A DNA stretch of 6,351 nucleotides, taken from contig JADFPM010000155.1 of the NCBI GenBank assembly GCA_022562335.1, positions 1 to 6,351 on the forward strand. Direction: 5' to 3'. This stretch comes from Chloroflexota bacterium (lineage in GTDB: Bacteria; Chloroflexota; Dehalococcoidia; Lucifugimonadales; UBA3495). Positions 1 through 5,824 of the stretch are shown one piece after another. Position 1 is the stretch's first letter, and every line of letters begins with the position of its first letter. The position numbers were made by a program, and so were the translations under genes. Under the pieces are notes generated by a model, which saw only the letters and a program-made list of their open reading frames with translations, was not told the DNA's origin and ran no database searches.

Positions 1-1822
1 CCTTGGGCTGGGACAGGTAGAAGTCCAGCGTAACCAGCCATTGGCCGGCCCCCATGGGAGACCGGGACATCAGTTGTTGCAGGGCGCGCAGGGGAGTGGC
101 CGCTTTGGTGGCGTATTCGTCATTGCCGGTGATCACCGCCAGACGGAGCAGTATGCCCGAAGCCACCGACCCGCCGCAGGGTTGGGCGTTGTCGAAGGTG
201 TCCCTGGGGCGCACCACCAGGTCCTCGTGGTCTCTGCCCGTGTCGTAAAAACCGCCAACATCGTCATCCCAGAACAGGTCGATCATGGAATCCGCCATTT
301 TGACCGCCTCCTCCAGCCAGCGGGGCTGGAACGTAGCCTCGTACAGGGCCAACAGGCCATCGGCCACAAAAGCGTAGTCCTCCAGATACGCCAGCAGTTT
401 GGCCTCGCCGTTGCGGTATGTACGCAACAGGCGGCCTTCGTGATCCGTACCCTTTTGGATCATGGTCGAGGTCAGGAATTCGGCGTTTTTGACCGCGGCC
501 TCCAGGTAGTCCGGGCGGCCCAAGACCTGGGCCGCTTCGGCAAAGGCCCGCAGCATCAACCCGTTCCATGATGACAGGACCTTGTCGTCCCGCATGGGAT
601 GGACCCGACCCTCTCGGGACAGCCGCAGTCCCTCCTTTGCGGTCTGGACGGTAGCGAGGAACTCTTCCAACGGGATGCCCTGCTCCTGGGCAAACTCATC
701 CGGTGGCTGGGGGACGTTGAAGATGGTCTTGCCTTCGAAATTACCGGCATCGTTCACCCCGAAAAACCCGCCCACCAGGTTGCCGGTCTCGTCCCCCAAG
801 ACCTGCCTGGTTTCGTCGGGAGTCCACACGAAGAACTTGCCCTCCACCCCCTCGCTGTCGGCGTCCTGGGAAGAGTAAAACCCGCCCATGGGATCGGTCA
901 TCTCCCGCAGAACGTAGTCCAGCGTTTCCTCGGCGATGCGCCGGTAGAGGGGCCGTTGGGTCACCAAGAAGGCGTGAAGGTAGAGTTTGGCCAGCAGGGC
1001 GTTGTCGTAGAGCATCTTCTCGAAGTGGGGGACCAGCCAGAAAGCGTCGGTGGAGTACCGGTGAAACCCGCCGCCTATCTGGTCGTATATCCCGCCGTAG
1101 GCCATTTTCTCCAGGGTAAGGTTGACCATGTCCAGGGCCCGTTGCGACAGGTCCGGATAACCTCGGTGGTGATACCCCAGCAGAAACTCCAAGGTCATGG
1201 GCTGGGGGAACTTGGGCGCGGCGCCGATGCCCCCATTCTGATAATCGAAGTTGGTGGCCAGGGCGGTATAGGCCTGGTGCACGATCTCTTCTGTCAGTAG
1301 GTCGTTGCCCTTGGGTATCTGGCCCGAAAGTCCCATCTTGCTGGACAGTTGGCTGGTGACCCGCTCTATCTCATCGGGGTTGTTGCGATAGGTCTCGGAC
1401 ACCGAAAGCAGCAGCCGGGGGAAGCCCGGCATGTTCTGCCGGTCCACCGGAGGGAAATAGGTGCCCCCGTAGAAGGGCTTGGTGTCTGGGGTGAGGAACA
1501 AGGTCATCGGCCAACCGCCGCTGCCGGTGAGCATCTGCACCGCCTCCATGTAGACGGCGTCCAGGTCCGGGCGTTCTTCCCGGTCCACCTTGATACTGAT
1601 GAACCGCTCGTTCATCAGCTGGGCGATGGCGTCGTTCTCGAAGGACTCCCGTTCCATGACGTGGCACCAGTGGCAGGCCGAGTAGCCGATGCTCAGGAGG
1701 ATGGGTTTATCTTCCTCCTTGGCCCGCGCCAGGGCTTCGGGGCCCCAGGGATACCAGTCAACGGGGTTGTTGGCGTGCTGTAATAGATAGGGGCTGGTCT
1801 CGTGGATCAACCGGTTTGGCAT
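1..1822 (-). CDS. DUF255/YyaL-type thioredoxin domain-containing protein (3' partial)
   Basis: 607 codons are visible and read without interruption to the window edge, so the C-terminus is missing; by recollection the family is usually somewhat under 700 residues. The start is ATG at 1822, preceded by AGGAG at 1828-1832 with a 5-base spacer. The N-terminus (PNRLIHETSPYLLQHANNPV) is the hallmark of this family, which includes B. subtilis YyaL and animal SPATA20/SSP411. Residues 1 to about 165 form a thioredoxin-like domain with a CHWC motif at residues 50-53, followed by VDREERPD, GGWPMTLFLTPD and FYGGTYFPP. The remainder is an (alpha/alpha)6-barrel-like region with GGIGAAPKFPQP, GGGFHRYSTD, VPHFEKMLYDNA, SSQDADSEG and DDKVLSSWNG. 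No signal peptide is visible, so it is probably cytoplasmic. Biochemical function is not established for the family; a redox role is inferred from the CxxC. It is transcribed divergently from the dehydrogenase. Confidence 0.95.
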   Translation of the reverse strand, partial: MPNRLIHETSPYLLQHANNPVDWYPWGPEALARAKEEDKPILLSIGYSACHWCHVMERESFENDAIAQLMNERFISIKVDREERPDLDAVYMEAVQMLTGSGGWPMTLFLTPDTKPFYGGTYFPPVDRQNMPGFPRLLLSVSETYRNNPDEIERVTSQLSSKMGLSGQIPKGNDLLTEEIVHQAYTALATNFDYQNGGIGAAPKFPQPMTLEFLLGYHHRGYPDLSQRALDMVNLTLEKMAYGGIYDQIGGGFHRYSTDAFWLVPHFEKMLYDNALLAKLYLHAFLVTQRPLYRRIAEETLDYVLREMTDPMGGFYSSQDADSEGVEGKFFVWTPDETRQVLGDETGNLVGGFFGVNDAGNFEGKTIFNVPQPPDEFAQEQGIPLEEFLATVQTAKEGLRLSREGRVHPMRDDKVLSSWNGLMLRAFAEAAQVLGRPDYLEAAVKNAEFLTSTMIQKGTDHEGRLLRTYRNGEAKLLAYLEDYAFVADGLLALYEATFQPRWLEEAVKMADSMIDLFWDDDVGGFYDTGRDHEDLVVRPRDTFDNAQPCGGSVASGILLRLAVITGNDEYATKAATPLRALQQLMSRSPMGAGQWLVTLDFYLSQPK

Positions 1823-1827
1823 GGTTT

Positions 1828-1832
1828 CTCCT
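1828..1832 (-). promoter_or_regulatory. Ribosome binding site of the DUF255 gene
   Basis: AGGAG on the minus strand lies 5 bases before the ATG at 1822. It is the clearest Shine-Dalgarno sequence in the window and fixes this start. Confidence 0.75.
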
Positions 1833-1839
1833 ATGTGAA

Positions 1840-1855
1840 CCCGCCCTAAGGCGGG
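1840..1855 (-). promoter_or_regulatory. Hairpin in the 5' leader of the DUF255 gene
   Basis: CCCGCC and GGCGGG form a perfect 6-bp G/C stem around a 4-base loop, ending 7 bases upstream of the AGGAG ribosome binding site on the minus strand. There is no T-run on either side, so it is not a typical intrinsic terminator. In the RNA it could modulate ribosome access or leader stability, and in DNA it could be an operator; the sequence does not decide between these. Confidence 0.4.
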
Positions 1856-1899
1856 GTGAGGTTTCAAACGATGGCGCCAAACCGTATTGTCGGTGAATG

Positions 1900-1928
1900 C
1901 GTATAGAAATACCAGGCCCCTATGTTAA
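1900..1928 (-). promoter_or_regulatory. Putative sigma70-type promoter for the DUF255 gene
   Basis: On the minus strand TTAACA (1923-1928, five of six matches to TTGACA) is followed after exactly 17 bases by TATACG (1900-1905, four of six to TATAAT). Transcription would start near 1893, giving a leader of about 70 bases containing the 1840-1855 hairpin. This is a consensus match by eye only. Confidence 0.4.
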
Positions 1929-1931
1929 AAT
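1923..1931 (+). promoter_or_regulatory. Putative extended -10 element for the dehydrogenase operon
   Basis: TGTTAAAAT matches the extended -10 pattern TGnTAnnnT, with a TAAAAT hexamer at 1926-1931. No convincing -35 box lies 16-18 bases upstream. A transcript would start near 1938, inside the first copy of the tandem repeat. The element shares bases with the minus-strand -35 box at 1923-1928, so polymerase binding for the two divergent genes would compete. Confidence 0.3.
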
Positions 1932-1932
1932 C

Positions 1933-1958
1933 AGGGCTCATTTCAAGGGCTCATTTCA
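1933..1958. repeat. Perfect tandem repeat, 2 x 13 bp
   Basis: AGGGCTCATTTCA occurs twice with no gap, at 1933-1945 and 1946-1958, with no mismatches. It lies between the candidate -10 element and the dehydrogenase ATG at 1990, so it is at the transcript start or in the 5' leader. It could be a two-site operator or a recent slippage duplication. It is read through if the longer open frame from ATG 1897 is used, which is one reason to prefer the start at 1990. Confidence 0.9.
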
Positions 1959-1989
1959 GTCGAAGATCAAGCAACTGGGAACGAAAAAT

Positions 1990-2973
1990 ATGGCCGTCGC
2001 GAAAGTGGTTTTCTTTACCAATCTGGACCCGGAGTTACGCCAGGTGGTGGTGGATAAAGCGTTGCCGGGGATGGAAGTCACCGCCGCCGCCGCGGACATG
2101 GACGACGATGCGAAGATCGAGTTGGTCCGTGAAGCCGACTTCATCATGCTGTTCCCCGGAAGGATATCTGACCGGGTGCTGCAAGCGGCCACGAAGTGCA
2201 AACTGATACAACTGCTCAGCGCCGGATATGACGAGATGAACCTGCCCCTGGCCGATGACCTGGGTATCGCGGTGGCCAACAACGGCGGCGCCAACCGGGT
2301 GGCGGTGGCCGAGCATACCATGATGCTGATGATCGCCTGCCACCGGCGCCTGATGGTCTATGCCAACAACGTCAAAGCCGGGTTGTGGAAGCAGGAGCAG
2401 AACCGGAAGATCGACGTGTTCGAGCTGGAGGGGAAGACGCTGGGCATCGTAGGCATGGGCAACATCGGCCAACAGGTGGCGAAAAGGTCCCGGGCCTTTG
2501 ACATGGAAATGCAGTATTTCGACAAATACCATCCATTGCCGCCTACCCAAGAGGACGCCCTGGGTCTGCAAGCGGTCCCGCTGGAAGAACTTCTGAAAAC
2601 CTCCGACGTGGTCACCCTTCACGTGCCCTTGACCAAGGAGACCTATGGGATGATCGGCGAAAAGGAATTGGCCTTGATGAAACCCTCCGCCGTTATCATC
2701 AACACCAGCCGGGGCGGCGTGATCGACGAGGCCGCTTTGGCCCATGCTTTATCCTCCGGGACCATCGCCGCCGCCGGAATGGACGTGATGGAACATGAGC
2801 CTCCCGACCCCGACGACCCTTTGCTGAAGTTGGACAACCTGATAATCACCCCCCACACCGCGGGCCCTACCAGGGAATCGATCCCCAAGCGGGCGGCCAA
2901 CTCCTTTGAGAACATCCAGCGGGTTTGGAATGGGGAGCCCCCTTTGTGGCAGCCCGAATATGAGAATCTGTGA
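1990..2973 (+). CDS. D-isomer-specific 2-hydroxyacid dehydrogenase, NAD-dependent
   Basis: This 327-residue protein has the full architecture of the D-2-hydroxyacid dehydrogenase family (phosphoglycerate dehydrogenase, hydroxypyruvate/glyoxylate reductase and relatives), which reversibly reduces 2-oxoacids to D-2-hydroxyacids. The Rossmann fold has GMGNIG at residues 155-160. An Asp follows the second strand (YFDKY, D178), which favours NAD over NADP. The catalytic set is present: Arg241 in NTSRGGVID, Glu270 in EHEPP and His289 in TPHTAG. The substrate cannot be assigned from sequence. ATG 1990 is chosen because conserved residues begin just after it (AKVVFFTNLDPELRQ) and the length then fits the family. 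The open frame extends to ATG 1897, but those 31 extra codons cross the promoter and tandem repeat. The upstream GGGA (1977-1980) is a weak ribosome site. The TGA stop at 2971 is 9 bases before the next gene, suggesting cotranscription. Confidence 0.93.
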   Translation: MAVAKVVFFTNLDPELRQVVVDKALPGMEVTAAAADMDDDAKIELVREADFIMLFPGRISDRVLQAATKCKLIQLLSAGYDEMNLPLADDLGIAVANNGGANRVAVAEHTMMLMIACHRRLMVYANNVKAGLWKQEQNRKIDVFELEGKTLGIVGMGNIGQQVAKRSRAFDMEMQYFDKYHPLPPTQEDALGLQAVPLEELLKTSDVVTLHVPLTKETYGMIGEKELALMKPSAVIINTSRGGVIDEAALAHALSSGTIAAAGMDVMEHEPPDPDDPLLKLDNLIITPHTAGPTRESIPKRAANSFENIQRVWNGEPPLWQPEYENL

Positions 2974-2975
2974 GG
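2971..2975 (+). promoter_or_regulatory. Possible ribosome binding site of the redoxin gene
   Basis: TGAGG overlaps the dehydrogenase TGA stop. Its GAGG (2972-2975) lies 7 bases before an in-frame ATT at 2983. This spacing supports initiation at 2983 and would couple translation of the two genes. No ATG, GTG or TTG is available in frame between the stop at 2971 and TTG 3025. Confidence 0.4.
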
Positions 2976-2982
2976 CATTAAC

Positions 2983-3714
2983 ATTTCCCTAAGACACTCG
3001 ATTCTAGGTTTCACCGTCATCGCTTTGACGCTGGCTCTGGGTTGCGCATCCAGCGCCCCCGTCCCCGTGGAGATTCCAACGAAAGCCGGCCCGGCAGCGG
3101 TTGTATCCGAAAGCGCGGGTCCGACGCCCCAGAAAGAGGGTGCCCCGGTGGCCGCTTCCGTGGGCGAACCAGCGCCCACCCCCGTGGAAACGCCGCTCAA
3201 GACCGGCCCGACGGCGACGGTCGCCGATTCCGTGGAGCCGGCTCCCGAACAAAAGACCATCCCGGTAGGCTTGAAGATCGGAGAACGGCTGCCTGATTTC
3301 GCCATCCTCTTGGCCGACGGCGCCACGGTCACTTCCCAACAACTCATTATCGAGGGGAAGCCGGCGTTCTTGATGTTTTTCGCCACTTGGTGACCGGTTT
3401 GCGGCGCCGAGTTTCGGCGCCTGAAGGGCATCTACCCAGAGTTCGCCGATGAGGTCGCGTTCTACGCCATCGGCACCGACCCAACGGAGAAATTGGACAA
3501 GCTGGAGGCCTACCGGGAACGGGAGGGCCATCCATGGCTGGTGTCCGAGCCCACGGGGACGATGCTAAGGGACCTCCAGGTCCTGGTGCAATCCACCAAG
3601 ATCGCCGTAGATTCCCAGGGTGTGGTCATCTACCGCGACGGCTACGGGCAGGGTGATGAAGAGACCTGGCGGCAGGTGTTCCGGGATTTGGCGGAGTCAG
3701 CGGCCGGCGGGTGA
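2983..3714 (+). CDS. Candidate selenoprotein: lipoprotein-like thioredoxin/redoxin with UxxC active site
   Basis: Read through the in-frame TGA at 3391-3393, this is a 243-residue exported thioredoxin-fold protein of the TlpA/AhpC-TSA type. Numbered from ATT 2983, residues 1-20 are a signal peptide (Arg/His n-region, then ILGFTVIALTLAL). Next comes a lipobox-like LALGC with Cys21, then a Pro/Ala/Thr-rich linker (about 22-95) made of two related 39-residue units. The redoxin domain (about 97-240) opens with IGERLPDF, reaches FLMFFATW and places TGA at residue 137, where the first Cys of WCxxC belongs. Pro-Val-Cys140 and GAEFRRLKGIYPEF follow. The frame ends at TGA 3712. Reading TGA as selenocysteine gives U-P-V-C, and a SECIS-like hairpin lies just downstream. 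The start is uncertain: TTG 3025 would remove most of the signal peptide, so ATT 2983 is preferred. The alternative is a pseudogene or a sequencing error (TGC to TGA). Intact frame, GC-rich third positions and family-like sequence after the TGA argue against decay. Confidence 0.78.
3391..3426 (+). promoter_or_regulatory. SECIS-like element: UGA followed by stem-loop
   Basis: After the UGA (3391-3393) and a 9-base spacer, GGCGCCGA (3403-3410), loop GUU (3411-3413) and UCGGCGCC (3414-3421) form a perfect 8-bp hairpin. A 2x2 internal loop and three weaker pairs (UUU 3398-3400 with AAG 3424-3426, one of them G-U) may extend it. The apical loop starts 17 bases after the UGA and begins with G. By recollection, bacterial SECIS elements have the loop about 16-37 bases after the UGA with a G in its first two positions, and E. 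coli fdhF has a similar distance. The base after the UGA is C, a weak termination context also seen in fdhF. The fdhF-type bulged U in the stem is absent here. Confidence 0.7.
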
Positions 3715-3743
3715 GTTCTAACCTGGTCTCCCATAGCGGCCTG

Positions 3744-3769
3744 CCCTTCGACAAGCTCAGGGTGAGCGG
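3744..3769 (+). repeat. Hairpin repeat, left copy
   Basis: A 26-base unit starting CCCT, with core TTCGACAAGCTCA, then AGGG closing the stem and ending GAGCGG. CCCT pairs with AGGG. The core resembles short interspersed repeats I recall from many bacterial genomes, including Chloroflexota, but no database check was possible. Confidence 0.7.
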
Positions 3770-3862
3770 AATTGAGCGGTTAGCGCCGAATGTGGGCATT
3801 CGGGACGTTTTGTGCGTGGGCAGAAATGCCATTGGTAAAGGGAAATGCCCAAATAAGACCCT

Positions 3863-3888
3863 CCGCTCGTGGTGAGCCTGTCGAACCA
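3863..3888 (-). repeat. Hairpin repeat, right copy (inverted)
   Basis: On the minus strand this unit starts TGGT, has core TTCGACAGGCTCA, then ACCA closing the stem and ends GAGCGG. It aligns base for base with the 3744-3769 unit. The stem changed on both sides together (CCCT/AGGG to TGGT/ACCA), so pairing is preserved, while core and tail are nearly identical. Confidence 0.7.
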
Positions 3889-4042
3889 GAATAGAGACCG
3901 GTAAACTACCTCCTGCCCAAAGGGACAGCGCTCCTTCCCGGTGAAGTCCATTAACCACTGGTTTGACGCTAGAGGCTGCCCCGGAGTTTTCCACCCGTCT
4001 ATCGGGCCAGCCGGACCTTGGACAAGGGCAGGGTGGGTTGGT

Positions 4043-5824
4043 CTATTCCGCTGCTTTAGGTTGCCCCGCCGACCCTTTAAGCTCCCCGGCGATCCGCTCC
4101 AACAACTCGGCCACCGGCATGGCTCCCAGGTCGGTCTCGTCCCGCAGGCGGACGGCGACGGCGCCCGCTTCGGCTTCCCTGTCTCCCACCACCAGCATGT
4201 AGGGGACCTTCTGCTGTTGGGCGTTGCGGATCTTTAGGTTCATGCGTTCGCTGCGGCTGTCGATCTCCACCCGGATGTTGTGGGCCGCCAGTTGGGCCCG
4301 CACCTTCTCGGCATATTCGAGGTGCCGGTCGGCGATGGGGATGATTATGGCCTGCACTGGGGCCAGCCACAGGGGAAACGCGCCGGCGTAGTGTTCCAAC
4401 AGCACCCCGAAGAACCGCTCCATGGAGCCCAGGATGACCCGGTGGACCATATAGGGCCGGGTCCTGCCGCCTTCCGCGTCCTGGTAGGTAAGGTCGAACC
4501 GCTCGGGCAGGTTGAAGTCGAACTGCACCGTGGTGCATTGCCACTCCCGGCCCAGGGCGTCGGTGATCTTGATATCTATCTTGGGTCCGTAGAACGCGCC
4601 GCCGCCCTCGTCCACCTTGAAGGGCAACCCCCGCTGCAGCAAAGCCGATTCCAGCGAGCGGGTGGCATGGTCCCACATCTCTGTCTCGCCCACTGCCTTT
4701 TCCGGCCGGGTGGAAAGAAAGATGGAATATTCGCTGAATCCGAACGCCTTCAACAGTTCAAAGGTCATGTCCAGCACCCCGCCGATCTCGGTTTCCACCT
4801 GATCGGGGGTGCAAAAGATGTGGGCATCGTCCTGGGTGAAGCCCCTCACCCGCATCAGCCCGTGGAGCACGCCGCTGCGCTCGTACCGGTAGACGGTGCC
4901 CAGTTCGGCGAACCGCAGGGGCAACTCCCGGTAGCTTCGCAGCGCCGATTTGTAGATCATGATGTGGAAGGGACAGTTCATGGGCTTAAGGAAGTATTCT
5001 TGGCCGTCCACGTCCAACGGGGCGTACATGCTCTCACGGTAGAAGTCCAGATGGCCGCTGGTCTGCCAAAGCTGGGCGCGGCCGATGTGGGGCGAATACA
5101 CGATGTCGTAATGATGACGGTAGTGCAGGTCCCGCCAGTAATCTTCGATGATGGTGCGGACCCGCCCGCCTTTGGGATGCCAAACGATGAGGCCGGGGCC
5201 GATCTCGTCGTGTATGGTGTACAGGTCCAGCTGGCGGCCCAGGGTGCGGTGGTCCCTTTTTTCCGCTTCTTCCAGCCGGGCCAGGTGTTCGTCCAGGGCT
5301 TCCTGGGACTCGAAGGCCGTGCCGTAGATGCGTTGCAGCATGGGCCGGTGTTCGTCGCCGCGCCAGTAGGCCCCGGCAACCGATAGCAGTTTCACCGCGG
5401 GAATATCGCCCGTGCCGTCCAGATGGGGCCCCTGGCACAGGTCCACGAAGCCCGAGTGCCGGTAGATGGATAGGGTGGTCTCATCGGGCAGATCGTTTAT
5501 GATCTCCAGCTTGTACGGCTGGCCGCCAAAGAGCTTGAAGGCGTCTTCCCGCCCAATCTCTTCCCGTTGGAAGGGATGGCCGGCCGAGATGGTTTCCTCC
5601 ATCAGGGCCTGGATCCGCTCCAGGTCTTCCGGCGTGAAAGGCCGCGACACTTCAAAATCGTAGTAAAAACCGTCCTGTATGGGGGGGCCAATGCCCATCT
5701 TGGCCTCCGGGAATAGCTGCAAAACAGCGTCGGCCATGACGTGGGCAGCCGAATGGCGCAGCCTCTGCCGCAGTTCCTCGACGGCGTCCACCCTGCCGGC
5801 ATCAACAATTCCGTGGTCTAACAT
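4043..5824 (-). CDS. thrS: Threonyl-tRNA synthetase lacking the TGS domain
   Basis: A 593-residue cytoplasmic class II synthetase that charges tRNA-Thr with threonine using ATP. Numbered from ATG 5824: the editing domain (about 20-210) has its HxxxH (LRHSAAHV, H24 and H28) and CxxxH (CQGPH, C130 and H134). The catalytic core has zinc ligands C284 (MNCPFH), H335 (DDAHIFC) and H461 (VHRVILGSMERF). Class II motif 2 includes RYERSG, and motif 3 includes GSMERF. The anticodon-binding domain (about 485-590) includes VEIDSRSERMNLKIR. The zinc ligands sit exactly 50 residues earlier than E. coli C334/H385/H511, so the N-terminal TGS domain is absent while everything else is intact. ATG 5824 has GGAAG (5831-5835) 6 bases upstream. 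An in-frame ATG at 5869 adds 15 residues (MSRRKILRIGYWKRF) with no ribosome site, and is the alternative start. The stop is TAG (4043-4045). Confidence 0.97.
   Translation of the reverse strand: MLDHGIVDAGRVDAVEELRQRLRHSAAHVMADAVLQLFPEAKMGIGPPIQDGFYYDFEVSRPFTPEDLERIQALMEETISAGHPFQREEIGREDAFKLFGGQPYKLEIINDLPDETTLSIYRHSGFVDLCQGPHLDGTGDIPAVKLLSVAGAYWRGDEHRPMLQRIYGTAFESQEALDEHLARLEEAEKRDHRTLGRQLDLYTIHDEIGPGLIVWHPKGGRVRTIIEDYWRDLHYRHHYDIVYSPHIGRAQLWQTSGHLDFYRESMYAPLDVDGQEYFLKPMNCPFHIMIYKSALRSYRELPLRFAELGTVYRYERSGVLHGLMRVRGFTQDDAHIFCTPDQVETEIGGVLDMTFELLKAFGFSEYSIFLSTRPEKAVGETEMWDHATRSLESALLQRGLPFKVDEGGGAFYGPKIDIKITDALGREWQCTTVQFDFNLPERFDLTYQDAEGGRTRPYMVHRVILGSMERFFGVLLEHYAGAFPLWLAPVQAIIIPIADRHLEYAEKVRAQLAAHNIRVEIDSRSERMNLKIRNAQQQKVPYMLVVGDREAEAGAVAVRLRDETDLGAMPVAELLERIAGELKGSAGQPKAAE

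Larger units (their letters stand above)
3725..3899. repeat. Imperfect inverted-repeat element (REPIN/MITE-like)
   Basis: Three blocks recur in inverted, collinear order: GGTCTC (3725-3730) against GAGACC (3894-3899); a 26-base block (3744-3769) against its inverted relative (3863-3888); and TGGGCATT (3793-3800) against AATGCCCA (3844-3851). Spacings differ by 8-12 bases between arms, so it is imperfect. It encodes no protein and could be a non-autonomous mobile repeat, a REP doublet, or a bidirectional terminator between convergent genes. Flanking target-site duplications were not recognised. Confidence 0.65.
3715..4042. other. Gene-free convergent intergenic region
   Basis: These 328 bases separate the 3' end of the redoxin gene from the 3' end of thrS. 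The left half is the inverted-repeat element described separately. The right part (about 3900-4042) holds no credible gene; short open frames on both strands have no recognisable protein character. A weak hairpin around 3913-3928 (CTGCCC/GGACAG, needing a G-U pair in the minus-strand RNA) is visible. No stem followed by a T-run was found in either direction, so the terminators of the two converging genes are not identified unless the repeat hairpins serve that role. Confidence 0.7.

Noticed and set aside
41..1783. Open frames of 176, 233 and 144 codons on the plus strand opposite the DUF255 gene
   Set aside because: The minus strand encodes a continuous, motif-rich DUF255 protein across the whole stretch. 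The plus-strand translations show no family features.
2035..2745. A 236-codon open frame on the minus strand opposite the dehydrogenase
   Set aside because: Shadow of a gene with all catalytic residues present; the translation has no recognisable motif.
2971..2973. The dehydrogenase TGA stop as a second selenocysteine codon joining it to the redoxin (same frame)
   Set aside because: The dehydrogenase ends at its normal family length, a signal peptide follows directly, and no hairpin of the right form lies after this TGA. It is an ordinary stop.
3391..3393. Genome-wide recoding of UGA to Trp or Gly
   Set aside because: UGA acts as a terminator for the dehydrogenase and at 3712, and the conserved residue expected here is Cys, not Trp or Gly.
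2643..3431. A 262-codon minus-strand open frame spanning the dehydrogenase end and the redoxin
   Set aside because: It crosses two sense genes and is low-complexity Ser/Gly/Ala. It owes its length to the repetitive Pro/Ala linker on the other strand.
3725..3899. CRISPR array
   Set aside because: Only two units, in inverted rather than direct orientation and with stem covariation; this is not array architecture.
3757..3994. Minus-strand open frames of 64 and 122 codons in the convergent intergenic region
   Set aside because: They run across the inverted-repeat element and lack protein-like character or a convincing ribosome site.
4280..5386. A 368-codon open frame on the plus strand opposite thrS
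   Set aside because: It lies wholly antisense to an unambiguous threonyl-tRNA synthetase with every motif intact. Its composition (Gly, Val, Gln, His rich) is typical of the antisense frame of a GC-rich gene.
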